The translations under genes were made by a program, and so were the position numbers. Positions 35,496 to 45,835 of a DNA stretch of 64,000 nt are shown piece after piece. Positions within the stretch are counted from its first letter, which is position 1. Each line of letters begins with the position of its first letter. The stretch lies in assembly GCA_016745215.1 (NCBI GenBank), contig CP050890.1:6696001-6760000 (forward strand), written 5' to 3'. Below the pieces are notes generated by a model. It saw nothing but the letters and a program-made list of their open reading frames with translations. It searched no databases and was not told the origin of the DNA. Origin of the DNA: Thiohalocapsa sp. PB-PSB1 (GTDB lineage: Bacteria; Pseudomonadota; Gammaproteobacteria; Chromatiales; Chromatiaceae).

Positions 35496-35798
35496 ATGCA
35501 ACTGACACCTCGAGAAAAAGACAAGCTATTGTTGTTTACAGCCGGTCTATTGGCCGAGCGGCGTAAGGCAAAGGGCTTGAAGCTGAATTACCCCGAGGCC
35601 GTGGCATTGATCAGCTGTGCGATCGTAGAAGGTGCGCGCGAGGGTAAAACGGTTGCCGAGCTGATGGACTTTGGCCGCACATTACTGAGTCGCGACGATG
35701 TCATGGATGGTATTGCAGACATGCTTCACGAAGTGCAGGTGGAGGCAACCTTCCCCGATGGCAGCAAGCTCGTCACGGTGCATGACCCGATTATTTGA
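35496..35798 (+). CDS. ureA: Urease gamma subunit
   Basis: 100 residues, the normal size. [40 protein letters not shown] and [20 protein letters not shown] are the diagnostic segments. Gamma, beta and alpha subunits assemble the nickel enzyme that splits urea into ammonia and carbamate. ATG follows AAGAGAACACCC. First gene of ureABC, 92 bp before ureB. Confidence 0.97.
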   Translation: MQLTPREKDKLLLFTAGLLAERRKAKGLKLNYPEAVALISCAIVEGAREGKTVAELMDFGRTLLSRDDVMDGIADMLHEVQVEATFPDGSKLVTVHDPII

Positions 35799-35890
35799 AT
35801 TGCCCACTGTCACCGAACCAGTACCTGCGTGTGTCCGGCCGATGCGCGCACGCCCTTCCAGCAGCCAACAGACCGCCATGAGGAAACAAC

Positions 35891-36268
35891 ATGACCCCCG
35901 GTGAGATCCTGACCGCCCCCGGAGACATCGAGCTCAACGCTGGCCGCCCGGTGCTCAGCGTGTCGGTTGCCAACACCGGCGACCGTCCGATCCAGGTCGG
36001 CTCCCATTATCATTTCTACGAAACCAATGCGGCATTGCGCTTCGAACGCGAGGCCACCCGCGGCCATCGGCTGGACATTCCCGCCGGCACCGCGGTGCGC
36101 TTCGAACCAGGCCAGTCGCGCACCGTGGATCTGGTTCCCTTCGCCGGCGAGCGGCAGGTCTATGGTTTCAATGGCAAGGTGATGGGAGCGCTGGATGCTG
36201 CTGATCAAGATGCCCCTAAACAAGCGACAGATCGGGCAGCAAGTCAAACAGGAGACAGCGCGCCATGA
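35891..36268 (+). CDS. ureB: Urease beta subunit
   Basis: 125 residues. [59 protein letters not shown] and YGFNGKVMG are the family core. The C-terminal 25 residues ([17 protein letters not shown]) extend past the usual end. GAGGAAAC precedes ATG 35891. The stop overlaps the ureC start by 4 bp (ATGA), indicating translational coupling. Confidence 0.97.
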   Translation: MTPGEILTAPGDIELNAGRPVLSVSVANTGDRPIQVGSHYHFYETNAALRFEREATRGHRLDIPAGTAVRFEPGQSRTVDLVPFAGERQVYGFNGKVMGALDAADQDAPKQATDRAASQTGDSAP

Positions 36269-37968
36269 GCAAAATCAGCAGGGCCGCCTATGCATCCATG
36301 TACGGTCCGACCCAGGGCGACCGCGTTCGCCTCGGCGACTCCGAACTGATCATTCAGGTAGAGGAAGATCGCACCCACTATGGCGACGAGGTCAAGTTCG
36401 GCGGGGGCAAGGTGATCCGGGACGGCATGGGCCAGTGTCAGCGCCAGGCGGACGAGGTGATGGACAGCGTCATCACCAACGCGCTGATCCTGGACCACTG
36501 GGGCATTGTCAAGGCCGATATTGGCATCAAGGATGGACGCATTGCCGGTATCGGCAAGGCCGGCAATCCGGATATCCAGGCCGGCGTCGATATTTTGATC
36601 GGGCCGGGCACCGAGGTGATCGCCGGCGAGGGTCAGATTCTGACTGCCGGCGGTATCGATGCCCACATTCATTTCATCTGTCCACAACAGATCGAAGAAG
36701 CGTTGATGTCCGGCATCACGACCATGCTCGGTGGCGGCACCGGTCCGGCGACTGGCACCAATGCCACCACCTGCACGCCAGGCCCGTGGAACATCCATCG
36801 CATGCTGCAGGCCGCGGAAAGTTTACCAATGAATCTGGGCTTTCTCGGCAAGGGGAATGGCAGTCAGCCGAACCCGCTGGAGGAACAGGTGCGCGCCGGT
36901 GCCATGGGACTGAAATTGCACGAGGATTGGGGCACCACACCGGCCGCCATCGACTGTTGCCTGAGCGTTGCAGAAAAGATGGACGTGCAGGTGGCCATTC
37001 ATACCGACACGCTGAACGAGTCCGGCTTCGTCGAGGATACGATCGCCGCGTTCGGGGATCGCTGTATTCACACCTATCACACCGAGGGCGCCGGCGGCGG
37101 GCATGCGCCAGACATCATCAAGGCGGCGGGTCTACCCAATGTGCTGCCGTCCTCGACCAATCCGACCCGCCCCTACACGATCAATACAGTCGACGAGCAT
37201 CTGGACATGTTGATGGTCTGTCATCACCTGTCGCCGTCGATTCCCGAAGATGTTGCTTTTGCCGAGTCGCGCATCCGCCGCGAGACCATTGCCGCCGAGG
37301 ATATCTTGCATGATCTGGGCGCTTTCAGCATGATCGCGTCGGACTCACAGGCCATGGGCCGAGTCGGCGAGGTAATTCTTCGTACCTGGCAGACGGCTCA
37401 CAAAATGAAATTGCAGCGTGGCGCTCTGGCCGGTGATCCGCCCGAGCACGACAATGCCCGCGCCAAGCGTTATATCGCTAAATATACCATCAACCCAGCG
37501 ATCAGCCATGGTATTGCACACGAGGTAGGTTCAGTGGAAGTGGGCAAATTGGCGGACCTGGTGCTGTGGAAGCCAGCCTTTTTCGGCACCAAGCCGAGCC
37601 TGATCGTCAAAGGCGGTCTGATCGCCGCGGCGCCGATGGGCGACCCGAACGCATCCATCCCGACTCCGCAACCAGTGCATTATCGGCCCATGTTCGGAGC
37701 CTTCGGTAAAGCCATTGGCGCTACCGCGATGACCTTCGTCTCGCAATGGGCGATGCAGGACGCAATTGCCCAGCGGCTGGGGCTGAAACGCATGATTGGC
37801 GTTGCCAGGGAGGTACGCCAGGTCACCAAGGCAGACATGGTCCAGAATTCCTGGCAACCCGATATCGAGGTGGACCCGCAGACCTATCAGGTGCGTGCCG
37901 ACGGGCAATTGCTCACCTGCGAGCCCCTCGATGTATTGCCGATGGCTCAACGCTACTTTTTATTCTGA
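36265..37968 (+). CDS. ureC: Urease alpha (catalytic) subunit
   Basis: 567 residues, the usual length. Nickel ligands: DAHIHFICP (His pair), GLKLHEDWG (carbamylated Lys), [10 protein letters not shown] and [15 protein letters not shown] (His ligands), and the Asp in [10 protein letters not shown]. The mobile flap is [12 protein letters not shown]. All expected active-site residues are present. Ends ...RYFLF. After it the cluster is broken by an opposite-strand SGNH hydrolase before ureE. Confidence 0.98.
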   Translation: MSKISRAAYASMYGPTQGDRVRLGDSELIIQVEEDRTHYGDEVKFGGGKVIRDGMGQCQRQADEVMDSVITNALILDHWGIVKADIGIKDGRIAGIGKAGNPDIQAGVDILIGPGTEVIAGEGQILTAGGIDAHIHFICPQQIEEALMSGITTMLGGGTGPATGTNATTCTPGPWNIHRMLQAAESLPMNLGFLGKGNGSQPNPLEEQVRAGAMGLKLHEDWGTTPAAIDCCLSVAEKMDVQVAIHTDTLNESGFVEDTIAAFGDRCIHTYHTEGAGGGHAPDIIKAAGLPNVLPSSTNPTRPYTINTVDEHLDMLMVCHHLSPSIPEDVAFAESRIRRETIAAEDILHDLGAFSMIASDSQAMGRVGEVILRTWQTAHKMKLQRGALAGDPPEHDNARAKRYIAKYTINPAISHGIAHEVGSVEVGKLADLVLWKPAFFGTKPSLIVKGGLIAAAPMGDPNASIPTPQPVHYRPMFGAFGKAIGATAMTFVSQWAMQDAIAQRLGLKRMIGVAREVRQVTKADMVQNSWQPDIEVDPQTYQVRADGQLLTCEPLDVLPMAQRYFLF

Positions 37969-38060
37969 CACGGCTTGTTCTGACGTAGTCCGTTGCATTG
38001 CAATTCCGGCTGCTGATCCGCCGTTCAGGCGCGGGGGAGGGGGTGAAACATAAAACGCAG

Positions 38061-39134
38061 TTACCCTCGGGCACCGATGTACATGATTCCCAGCAAACCC
38101 GGTACCAGTAGGAAAATCACGCCGGGAACCGGGATGCCAGCGATCAGGGTGTCGGCGATCAGGGTGTCGGCCAAGATTCGGTGGAAAGCGGCGCTCGGGT
38201 GTAAAGCGTCCCAAAAGATATACTCATCCGGTGCGTTGCAGATACTGACGTCGCCTGTGCGCGGCGGCAAAACGAAGAAATTCACTAGGCATGGGTCCGA
38301 ACCGTTGGTAAATCCAAACGCCTGCGGATTATCCACCAAGGTTCCAAGCAGCGGAAACAGATCAGTGCGTATGATCTCAATATCAGTCATGCCGGCGTAG
38401 GCCGCGAGTATGTCATCAACGGCCTGATTGTACGATAAGGTAAGGGATCTGGCTGCATCCACATAACCAGGGGAGTTCTGGCCGAGGGCAATGATCTCGG
38501 GTGTGACGCTGATGTCGAGGACGCTCGGAACCAAGAAATGGCGGGCGCCAGCGCCAATCAAATCATCCAGTACAAGCTGCAGATCGCCGACGGACTGAGC
38601 TTGGTAATCGAGCGCGCGATTGGTATCGAACTGTTGCGCCACGTTGAGGATATCGATAACGTCGTTGTCGCCGGAGAAGACCACGTGCAGGGCGTTGGCA
38701 TCCGCGCTGTTCGAGATATCAGCAAGATATTGAGCAGCTTGGGCGCGCAAGCTGAAGGCCGCGGGCGGATTTGGATCGCCGAGTGCGGGTGGTAGATCGT
38801 CGGCATCGAGGTCGGACACCGAGTAGCGCGAGCGGGCGCCACCGACGGCGTAATTCGTACCTTGTGGCGCGCTCGGACCATAGATGCGTGGCGTCAGGTC
38901 GCCGTCGAAACCCAAATCGTCCCAAAGGAGTTCGACATAGCTTGGGCCGTTCTGAAAACGGCCCTGGTCATAGTAGGTAGCATCCGGGACAGTGTTGCCG
39001 GTTGCTTCGAACAGATTGCCGTTGTCCGATAGACTGTCGCCGAAAACCACCATGTTCGACAGGGTCGGAAAGGCCGATGCCGCGGTGGCGGCGAACATCA
39101 GCAGGCCTGCTGCCGAAACCACAAAGCTTCGCAT
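38061..39134 (-). CDS. Secreted SGNH/GDSL hydrolase with C-terminal sorting signal
   Basis: 357 residues from ATG 39134 (MRSFVVSAAGLLMFAATAAS signal peptide). GDSL block: MVVFGDSLSDNGNLF (catalytic Ser); block III has VVFSGDNDVID (Asn/Asp), and the C-terminal YIFWDALHPSAAFH carries Asp and His. This matches PlaA/thermolabile-hemolysin-type lipases or esterases. The tail IPVPGVIFLLVPGLLGIMYI plus GARG resembles a VPLPA/PEP-CTERM sorting signal, implying exosortase processing. A 15-bp tandem repeat (38145-38175) gives ADTLIADTLI just before it. It lies between ureC and ureE on the other strand. Confidence 0.87.
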   Translation of the reverse strand: MRSFVVSAAGLLMFAATAASAFPTLSNMVVFGDSLSDNGNLFEATGNTVPDATYYDQGRFQNGPSYVELLWDDLGFDGDLTPRIYGPSAPQGTNYAVGGARSRYSVSDLDADDLPPALGDPNPPAAFSLRAQAAQYLADISNSADANALHVVFSGDNDVIDILNVAQQFDTNRALDYQAQSVGDLQLVLDDLIGAGARHFLVPSVLDISVTPEIIALGQNSPGYVDAARSLTLSYNQAVDDILAAYAGMTDIEIIRTDLFPLLGTLVDNPQAFGFTNGSDPCLVNFFVLPPRTGDVSICNAPDEYIFWDALHPSAAFHRILADTLIADTLIAGIPVPGVIFLLVPGLLGIMYIGARG

Positions 39135-39360
39135 ATCGATGCGTCCTCCTAGTAGTGAGCCGGTGCCGCTGTGCTTCGTCGGGCTCAATAAAGCGTGCGT
39201 TTCCTGGGCGTCCAGTATCTTCGAGTGTCTTCGGAAATGCAGCAGTCGAGTGTAAAATGTATCCAAGGTCTTCTGTTACTTGGCGACTTCCGAATAATTC
39301 GTTCTTACTCTACTTCAGTCTTTATTTCTATTTCAATGTTTGATTTTATTTCGTAACGCG

Positions 39361-39828
39361 ATGTCTTGTTCTACGCTGCCGCTGTTGACCAAGCGTATTG
39401 AATTGGCTGAGCGCGTCGATGCCAATGTAGCGCTGACGCTGGAACAGCGCGTGCGCTCGCGATTGCGCATCCGCATTGACGACGGTCGTGAGGTTGGCAT
39501 TCTTTTGCCGCGCGGACAAATACTCAAAGACGGCGATCTGCTGGCTTCCGAAGAGGGGTTGGTGGTGCGCATCGTCGCGGCCCCGGAGCGCCTGTCCAGC
39601 GCGCTTTGCGATGATCCGTTGTTGTTGGCTAGGGCCTGTTATCACCTGGGAAACCGGCATATCGCCCTACAGATCGAGCCGGGCAGACTGCGCTGGCTGC
39701 ATGACCATGTACTCGATGCCATGGTGCGCGGTCTCGGGCTCCAGGTGAGCGTAGAGGATGCACCCTTCGAACCCGAACCCGGTGCCTATGGCGGTCACGC
39801 CGGCGACGATGACCGACATCGACATTGA
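39361..39828 (+). CDS. ureE: Urease accessory protein UreE (nickel chaperone)
   Basis: 155 residues. [20 protein letters not shown] and the central [19 protein letters not shown] (nickel-binding His) are typical, as is a His/Asp-rich C-terminus ([12 protein letters not shown]), short for the family. UreE gives Ni to the UreG-UreF complex. ATG 39361 is not preceded by a strong ribosome-binding site. The 3' end overlaps the ureF start by about 20 bp. Confidence 0.94.
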   Translation: MSCSTLPLLTKRIELAERVDANVALTLEQRVRSRLRIRIDDGREVGILLPRGQILKDGDLLASEEGLVVRIVAAPERLSSALCDDPLLLARACYHLGNRHIALQIEPGRLRWLHDHVLDAMVRGLGLQVSVEDAPFEPEPGAYGGHAGDDDRHRH

Positions 39829-40516
39829 ACCCCGCCGGGGTGCAGATTCCGATCTCGCCCTGTTGCGCTTATTGCATCTGGTCAGCCCGACATTGCCAAC
39901 CGGCGCCTTTACCTACTCCCAAGGCATTGAGTGGGCGGTAGAGGCGGGCTGGTTGCGCAGCGCCGCTGACCTGGAGAACTGGGTTTCGGATCAGCTCGAG
40001 CAATCGCTCGCGCGTCTTGACCTGCCCCTGCTGGTGCGCATGGCAGACGCCGTCGACGCGGCTGCGGACGCAGCCCTGGCCAACTGGATCGATCTGCTGC
40101 TGGCCGGTCGCGAATCCTCGGAACTGCGTGCCGAGGAGGGCCATCGGGGTAGGGCGCTGGCGGACCTGTTGCGCGCCTGGGCATTGCCAAGAGCAGATGC
40201 ATTGCACGTATTGCTGGCCCGAAGTCAGGCCGCGGGCTTCGCCTTCGCGGCACGGCGCTGGGGCGTGGAGACGCGCCCGATGGCGCTGGGCTATGCCTGG
40301 GCCTGGGCAGAGAATCTAATGCTCGCAGGGGTCAAGATCGTACCCCTTGGGCAACGTCAGGGCCAGCAGGCACTTGCTCGACTCAGCGCGCAACTGCCGA
40401 CGGTGGTGGAGACCGGCCTGCGCCTGACCGACGATGAAATCGGCGCATCAAGTGTCGCCCTGGCCATTGCCAGCGCCCGTCATGAACAGCAATATACGCG
40501 GCTGTTTCGTTCATGA
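39809..40516 (+). CDS. ureF: Urease accessory protein UreF
   Basis: About 235 residues from ATG 39809; ATG 39788 or 39758 would lengthen it. [20 protein letters not shown] is the UreF hallmark; [19 protein letters not shown] and [18 protein letters not shown] follow. UreF bridges apo-urease and UreG during nickel insertion. The partner UreD/UreH, normally required, is not encoded in this window. Confidence 0.93.
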   Translation: MTDIDIEPRRGADSDLALLRLLHLVSPTLPTGAFTYSQGIEWAVEAGWLRSAADLENWVSDQLEQSLARLDLPLLVRMADAVDAAADAALANWIDLLLAGRESSELRAEEGHRGRALADLLRAWALPRADALHVLLARSQAAGFAFAARRWGVETRPMALGYAWAWAENLMLAGVKIVPLGQRQGQQALARLSAQLPTVVETGLRLTDDEIGASSVALAIASARHEQQYTRLFRS

Positions 40517-40684
40517 TGGCGGTACCAGCCGTTACGCATCCTTTTCGAAGACGAACGTTATCGCGCATCATCATGGTAGATTAGGCCTAAGCCAATCGCC
40601 TGACGAGTAAATTCGAGCTTATCGGCGAAGCGTTCCGAAGCACCCGAAGATCAGCACCTGAAAACAGAAACCGAGCCCCGAAGC

Positions 40685-41299
40685 ATGTCAAATTCCTCTC
40701 CCCTGCGCGTTGGTGTTGGTGGCCCCGTCGGCTCCGGCAAAACGGCCTTGCTGGATGCGCTGTGTAAGCGCTTACGCGACCAATATCAAATCGCGGTGGT
40801 CACCAACGACATTTACACTCGGGAGGACGCCGAATACCTGATCCGCAGTCAGGCGCTAGAGGCGCGGCGCATCGTCGGTGTCGAGACCGGCGGCTGTCCA
40901 CACACGGCAATCCGCGAGGATGCGTCAATGAACCTGGCCGCGGTGGAGGATTTGCAGACGCTGTTTCCAAATCTGGACCTGATTTTAATCGAAAGCGGCG
41001 GCGACAACCTGGCCGCAACCTTTAGCCCGGAACTCGCTGATCTGACCATTTATGTCATCGACGTGGCCGAGGGCGAGAAAATCCCGCGCAAAGGCGGACC
41101 GGGCATCACCCGTTCGGACCTGCTGGTGATCAACAAAATCGACCTCGCACCCCATGTTGGCGCATCGCTGGAGATCATGCAGCGCGACGCCGAACGCATG
41201 CGCGGTGAGCGGCCCTTCGTCTTTACCAATCTGCGCAGCGGACAGGGGCTGAATGCGATCGTCGAGTTTATCGTGCGCGAAGGCATGCTGCTGCCCTGA
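40685..41299 (+). CDS. ureG: Urease accessory GTPase UreG
   Basis: 204 residues. Walker [32 protein letters not shown] (Cys-Pro-His nickel motif), [20 protein letters not shown] (Walker B type), and [15 protein letters not shown] (guanine specificity NKxD). GTP hydrolysis drives nickel delivery. 168 bp after ureF; nothing found in that gap. Confidence 0.97.
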   Translation: MSNSSPLRVGVGGPVGSGKTALLDALCKRLRDQYQIAVVTNDIYTREDAEYLIRSQALEARRIVGVETGGCPHTAIREDASMNLAAVEDLQTLFPNLDLILIESGGDNLAATFSPELADLTIYVIDVAEGEKIPRKGGPGITRSDLLVINKIDLAPHVGASLEIMQRDAERMRGERPFVFTNLRSGQGLNAIVEFIVREGMLLP

Positions 41300-41353
41300 T
41301 TCGTTGCCTGCAGACTGACGGCTCTCGAGACAAACAAAGCATCGGTCGCCCCA

Positions 41354-44300
41354 TTGCAAGCACCACAATTGAAGTACCTCACCCTGCTCGTTGCGGCCGC
41401 GTTACTGATCTCGCTGGCATTGCTGTTGTTCGACAACTATAAGACCAGGGTACACTTGCAGCAGACCCTGGTGGAGCAGATGCATGAGCAATCCATCGAC
41501 AGCGTATCAGCGCTTGACTCGTTCTTCGATGAGCGAACCAACGATCTGGTTCAACTTGCGCACTCACACGAGATCGAGGGGCTGTTCGAACAGCATATGC
41601 CGAGCAGGCCTGCGCATGCTGCTCCCGAACAAGATCTGACCTTGATTCGAGAGCTTTTCAGCGACCTCATTCAGCATATCCAGATCGCTGACCAAGTGAT
41701 TTACCATCGGCTCGTGCTGCTGGACGAGGCCAGCCGGATTCTGGTCGACGTGCAGCGGCCGGGGCTTGCCGTCGACGACGCCGATCTGCCCACACCCAGT
41801 CCTGCCGCCAATCCAATCGCGACCCGACAGCGTACGATCAGCATCCGCGGCAATCATCGCTCAGGGTTTGTTTCCATTCCCTACGGATTTCAGCACGGCC
41901 ATGCCGGGCAGATCGTCGCTTGGCTGCATTCGAGCCTGCTCTATGAGCATCTGCTGCAACAGGATGACGAGATGGGTGCTGACGCCTTGTTGCTTGCGCA
42001 GCCCGATGGCGAGGGCAGACTTCAGGCTATCGGCGGCGATCCAGTGCGGCCATGGATCAGCTTACTGCCAAGGCTCGATGCGCAAACCGCGATCCGGCCG
42101 GGTGAGGTCATCGTGCCGATCCGGATGAGATTGCCGGATACCGACCAGGAGGTCAATGCGTCGATTTTCCTGGTTCCTGATACCTGCTTTCGGTTGGTGG
42201 AATTGGCATCCACCGGGATGCTGGAAGACGAATTGCCCTATCCGTTGCAAACGCTGAGCATGGGCGTGCTCGTCCTGTTGCTGTTATCGGCGATCACCTT
42301 TCTGTACCGGGCCAATCTGCATTCCGTGGCATTGGCAGCGCGACTCGAAGAAGCGGCCCTGCGCGAACAACAGGTGGAGGCTGCCAATGCGGCGCTGCGG
42401 CTGGAGGTGAAACAGCGTCGCAAGGCCGAGGCGGCGTTGCAGGCAAGCGAAAGGGAATTTCGTGCCATTGCCAACTATACCTACGACTGGGAGGATTGGA
42501 CGGATACCGAACATCGCCTGCTCTGGGTCAATCCGGGCGTGGCGCGAGTCAGCGGCTATAGCGTGGAGCAATGCATGGCGATGACAGACTATCCCTTGCC
42601 GATGGTGCACCCGGAAGACCGCGACCGTTTTGCGCAACAATTGCTGGCCGCTGATCATGAGTGTGGCAAGGATCATGAATTCCGCTTATTGCATCGCGAT
42701 GGTAGGGTCTTCTGGGCCACGATCTCCTGGCAACCGATTTTTGATACCGACGGGGTCAAGCTCGGGCGGCGTTCGAGTATTCACGACATTACCCAGCGAC
42801 GCATGGCGGTGGAGGCAATGCGGCAGGCGAAAGAGGAAGCAGAGGCCGCGAACAAGTCAAAGAGCGATTTCGTCGCCAATATGAGCCACGAGATCCGCAC
42901 GCCCCTGGTTGGCGTCATCGGCATGTCCGGGTTGCTTCAGGAAACCAAGCTGTCTGCACAACAACGCGAATATGTCAACACCATGATCGCTTCTGGAAAC
43001 GCGCTGCTGGATGTGATCAACGACATTCTCGATTTTTCCAAGATCGAGGCGAACTGTTTGCAATTGGATATTGCCGAGTTCGATCTACGCACCATCATCG
43101 AGCAATTGGCTGACATGCTGGCACTGCGCGCCCTGCAACAGAATGTGCATTTCAACTGGCTGTTGCCGGATGAGATTCCGAGCATGCTGCGTGGCGATGC
43201 CGGCCGGCTCCGACAGGTGCTTGTGAATCTGGCCGGCAATGCCGTCAAATTCACGGAACATGGCGAGGTGCGCCTGGAAGTCAAACGGCTCGACGATCGC
43301 GCCGATCCGCAACCTTGCCTCCTGCGCTTCGAAATCATCGATACCGGTATTGGTATCGCGGATGACCGGCGGGCCGGTTTGTTCGAATCCTTCTATCAGG
43401 TCGATACCGGAACCGCACGCCGGTTTGGTGGTACTGGCCTGGGGCTTGCGATTTCAAAGCAACTGGTGGAGTTGATGGGTGGACACATTGGTTGCGACAG
43501 CACATTGGGCGTCGGCTCCCTGTTTTGGTGCGAGATCCCGTTCGAAATCGCCGTCCCGAGCGATCGGCGCGACGATGAATGCGCGAGCTTTGCACGCGGC
43601 AAGCACAGATCGAGCAACCCGAAACAAGCTGATCCAGCACCTGTCGATCAGGTGCATGTAAACCGCCCAAACCAATCGACAGTATCGCTGCGCATCCCGT
43701 CGCTGCAGATCCTGTTGGCGGAAGACAACCCGACCAATCAGAAAGTGGCCTTGTCCATGTTGCAGCGCCTGGGTCATCATGTGCATCTGGTCTGCAATGG
43801 CGCCGAGGCTCTTGATGCCTTGACAACGCATCAGTTCGACCTGGTTCTGATGGATGTGCAGATGCCGAACATGGATGGTTTAGAGGCCACCCGGCGTTAT
43901 CGGGAGCTGGAAGTCGGCAGCGGCAAGCCTGTACCGATCATTGCGATGACAGCACATGTCTCGGTGACGGATCGCGAGCGCTGCCTGCGCGCGGGCATGG
44001 ACGATTTCATCACCAAACCGGTGCAACGCGATGCGCTTGCCCAGGTCATCATTGCCAATATCCACCAGCACGAGGTTGAATCGCCCATGCCTTCATCCAT
44101 CGATTCCAATGAGGCCGTAACACCCCGGGCGCGGGATGCTGCCGAGCCTGCCAGCCCAGGGCATGCGAGGGAATCCGACTTGATCGAGGCAAACCGCGCC
44201 GAATCCTTCAGCGTCGATAACATACTGGAGCGGCTGGACAACGATGAGGAGATCGCGCGCGAAATCGGCGATGTGTTCGTGGCCAGTTCCGCGCAACTGC

Positions 44301-44539
44301 TGGCCGAAATGACAACCGCCATATCGACTCGGGATGCGTCGGCGATCCGGGCGCGCGCGCACTCCCTAAAAGGTTCGGCCGGCAACATCGGTGCCACAGC
44401 ATTGCAGCAGTTAGCGACCGAAATGGAGACCGCCGCGGGCGGCGACGATCTGGAGCGGGCTCAGCGCCTGTTGCCGGCATTGAGCCAGTGCCTGGCACAG
44501 GTCAACCAGGTGCTGTCCGATTGGTGTCATTCTATTTAG
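41354..44539 (+). CDS. Hybrid sensor histidine kinase (PAS, HisKA, HATPase, REC, Hpt)
   Basis: 1061 residues. TM1 (YLTLLVAAALLISLALLLF), a periplasmic sensor of about 260 residues, TM2 (TLSMGVLVLLLLSAITFLY), and a coiled coil. PAS with YTYDWEDWTDTEHRLLWVN. HisKA with His512 in NMSHEIRTPLVGV. HATPase boxes DIGIADDRR-like and FGGTGLGLAISKQLVELMGG. Receiver with Asp834 (LVLMDVQMPNMDG) and Lys in DDFITKPVQ. Hpt with His1003 (ARAHSLKGSAGN). This is a BarA/ArcB-like phosphorelay; its output regulator is not adjacent. No ATG fits; TTG 41354 is the likely start, only 54 bp after ureG, so the kinase may be co-transcribed with the urease genes. Confidence 0.9.
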   Translation: MQAPQLKYLTLLVAAALLISLALLLFDNYKTRVHLQQTLVEQMHEQSIDSVSALDSFFDERTNDLVQLAHSHEIEGLFEQHMPSRPAHAAPEQDLTLIRELFSDLIQHIQIADQVIYHRLVLLDEASRILVDVQRPGLAVDDADLPTPSPAANPIATRQRTISIRGNHRSGFVSIPYGFQHGHAGQIVAWLHSSLLYEHLLQQDDEMGADALLLAQPDGEGRLQAIGGDPVRPWISLLPRLDAQTAIRPGEVIVPIRMRLPDTDQEVNASIFLVPDTCFRLVELASTGMLEDELPYPLQTLSMGVLVLLLLSAITFLYRANLHSVALAARLEEAALREQQVEAANAALRLEVKQRRKAEAALQASEREFRAIANYTYDWEDWTDTEHRLLWVNPGVARVSGYSVEQCMAMTDYPLPMVHPEDRDRFAQQLLAADHECGKDHEFRLLHRDGRVFWATISWQPIFDTDGVKLGRRSSIHDITQRRMAVEAMRQAKEEAEAANKSKSDFVANMSHEIRTPLVGVIGMSGLLQETKLSAQQREYVNTMIASGNALLDVINDILDFSKIEANCLQLDIAEFDLRTIIEQLADMLALRALQQNVHFNWLLPDEIPSMLRGDAGRLRQVLVNLAGNAVKFTEHGEVRLEVKRLDDRADPQPCLLRFEIIDTGIGIADDRRAGLFESFYQVDTGTARRFGGTGLGLAISKQLVELMGGHIGCDSTLGVGSLFWCEIPFEIAVPSDRRDDECASFARGKHRSSNPKQADPAPVDQVHVNRPNQSTVSLRIPSLQILLAEDNPTNQKVALSMLQRLGHHVHLVCNGAEALDALTTHQFDLVLMDVQMPNMDGLEATRRYRELEVGSGKPVPIIAMTAHVSVTDRERCLRAGMDDFITKPVQRDALAQVIIANIHQHEVESPMPSSIDSNEAVTPRARDAAEPASPGHARESDLIEANRAESFSVDNILERLDNDEEIAREIGDVFVASSAQLLAEMTTAISTRDASAIRARAHSLKGSAGNIGATALQQLATEMETAAGGDDLERAQRLLPALSQCLAQVNQVLSDWCHSI

Positions 44540-44695
44540 CGATTTCTGTCGAGAAACCCACCACTTGGCTTGTCTTCTCGTCCGCCTTCATGATCGCGAC
44601 AACCCGTCCATAGAACGACTTTGGTCGGGTTGCCGCTTGGCGAAGGCGAACGAGAATCCGGCGCCAGCTGGTCTGTTTCACTCCGGCAATCGCCT
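44540..44695 (-). repeat. Family C repeat, copy 5
   Basis: GCGATTTCTGTCGAGAAAC at left and CCGGCAATCGCC at right, in reverse orientation to copies 1-3. It starts directly after the kinase stop codon (44537-44539). Confidence 0.78.
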
Positions 44696-44696
44696 G

Positions 44697-45299
44697 AGTA
44701 GCGGTTCATGAATAACCTATACAACGCTATCCGGGCATCGGCGGAGTGCAATCGGGGTCGGGGTCGCTATCGGAATCGGAATCGAGAGAGAAAACGCCCT
44801 GTGCCATTCGGTCATGAGAAGCTCGACGTAGAGCGTGCGGCCATCGAGTCTGTCGGCTGGGCCATAGCGCGACTGCGAGCATGTGAAAGGACAGCGTAAC
44901 GCGAAGGATCAACTCCTGTGAGCATCTTAGGCGCGCATCGTAGGCCATCGCGCTGAACATTGCCGAGGGTAACGGCAAAGCGACGAGCGGGGATCGCCGC
45001 CGGTCGTTTGAAAGCGCACGAGGCTCGGCGCTGGAGTGCGCTGCGATTCAGGACGTGCTCGCTGGTGTGCGAAGCGTTGTGCGCAGACGACAACGGCAAG
45101 CAAAAGGCACTGCTCGATCGTCGTGTGGCCATGCTCACGAAGCTCGGACAGCGTGGCTACGCGGTCAGCGAGGAGCTTGGCGGATGGGTTGGTCGGTTCG
45201 ATACCGATACCGATACCGACGCCGATAGCGGTACCGAATGAGTCGGCAGGCGACACCCAAGCCAAAAACCTGTTTAGCTTGTTTCTGCACCATCACTTA
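44697..45299 (+). repeat. Family F element, copy 3
   Basis: Same ends as F2: GTAGCGGTTCATGAATAACC and TTTCTGCACCATCACTTA. It adjoins C5 on the left and the 3' end of the STAS gene on the right, whose TAA stop (minus strand) is the last TTA of the element. Confidence 0.78.
44801..45241 (+). pseudogene. Decayed four-helix-bundle protein gene (family F, copy 3)
   Basis: Pieces in order: GTG then PFGHEKLDVERAAIESVGWA, (shift) RDCEHVKGQRNAKDQLL, RAS-stop-AIALNIAEGNGK, SARGSALECAAIQDVL, (shift) VCEALCADDNGKQKALLDR and VAMLTKLGQRGYAVSEELGG, ending in a DTDTDTDAD tail from GATACC repeats. It is the most readable of the three copies but still has at least two frameshifts and a TAG. The family (S23/IVP, related to DGR accessory Avd) forms pentameric four-helix barrels in known members. 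Confidence 0.7.
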
Positions 45300-45632
45300 T
45301 TGATAGGCTTCGATGGCGCTGGCCGGGTCGTCGAAGATCTGAAACACCGTATGCAGCCGGGTCAGCTCAAACAGGGCGCGAATGGTGTTACTCATTCTGG
45401 TCAGGTAAAGGTCGCCTTGCATGTTGTGGGCTACTTCGAGCGCAACCACAATAACAGCCAGTCCACTGGAATCCATGAAGTTGGTGGCAGACAGATCGAC
45501 TACCACCTTGCCATTGCCCGAGACGATAATCTGTTTGAGTTCCTCCCTGGCCTGCGCCGAATTCGCCATGACCAGCCGAGCCGGCAGATGCACGATGTCA
45601 ACGCCTTGTTGTTGATGATGTTCGAGGATCAT
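45297..45632 (-). CDS. STAS-domain anti-sigma factor antagonist
   Basis: 111 residues from ATG 45632 (MILEHHQQQGVDIVHLPARL); the frame extends 19 codons upstream without support. The STAS phosphorylation loop is VVDLSATNFMDSSGLAVIV, with Ser in DSSG. In partner-switching systems such proteins bind an anti-sigma kinase when dephosphorylated. A kinase-type gene lies 203 bp upstream on the same strand. The TAA stop is contributed by repeat F3, so the native C-terminus may have differed slightly. Confidence 0.9.
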   Translation of the reverse strand: MILEHHQQQGVDIVHLPARLVMANSAQAREELKQIIVSGNGKVVVDLSATNFMDSSGLAVIVVALEVAHNMQGDLYLTRMSNTIRALFELTRLHTVFQIFDDPASAIEAYQ

Positions 45633-45835
45633 TGTTTTCGTTCTCCCGTGCGTTGAGTTCGGTGGAGTGAGAATAGAATGGGGCGCCATCCAGCCTATCC
45701 TCGCACCAGATGCTGTACCGGATTGCTGGTTTGCTTAATGCCAATTTGTCCAATCCAATTTGCTGCGTCCAGTTTCCTGCTTCGGTCTGCTCATGCCAGT
45801 TTAACCGCTTCCGCGTTCGCTGGGCGTGGTATCGG

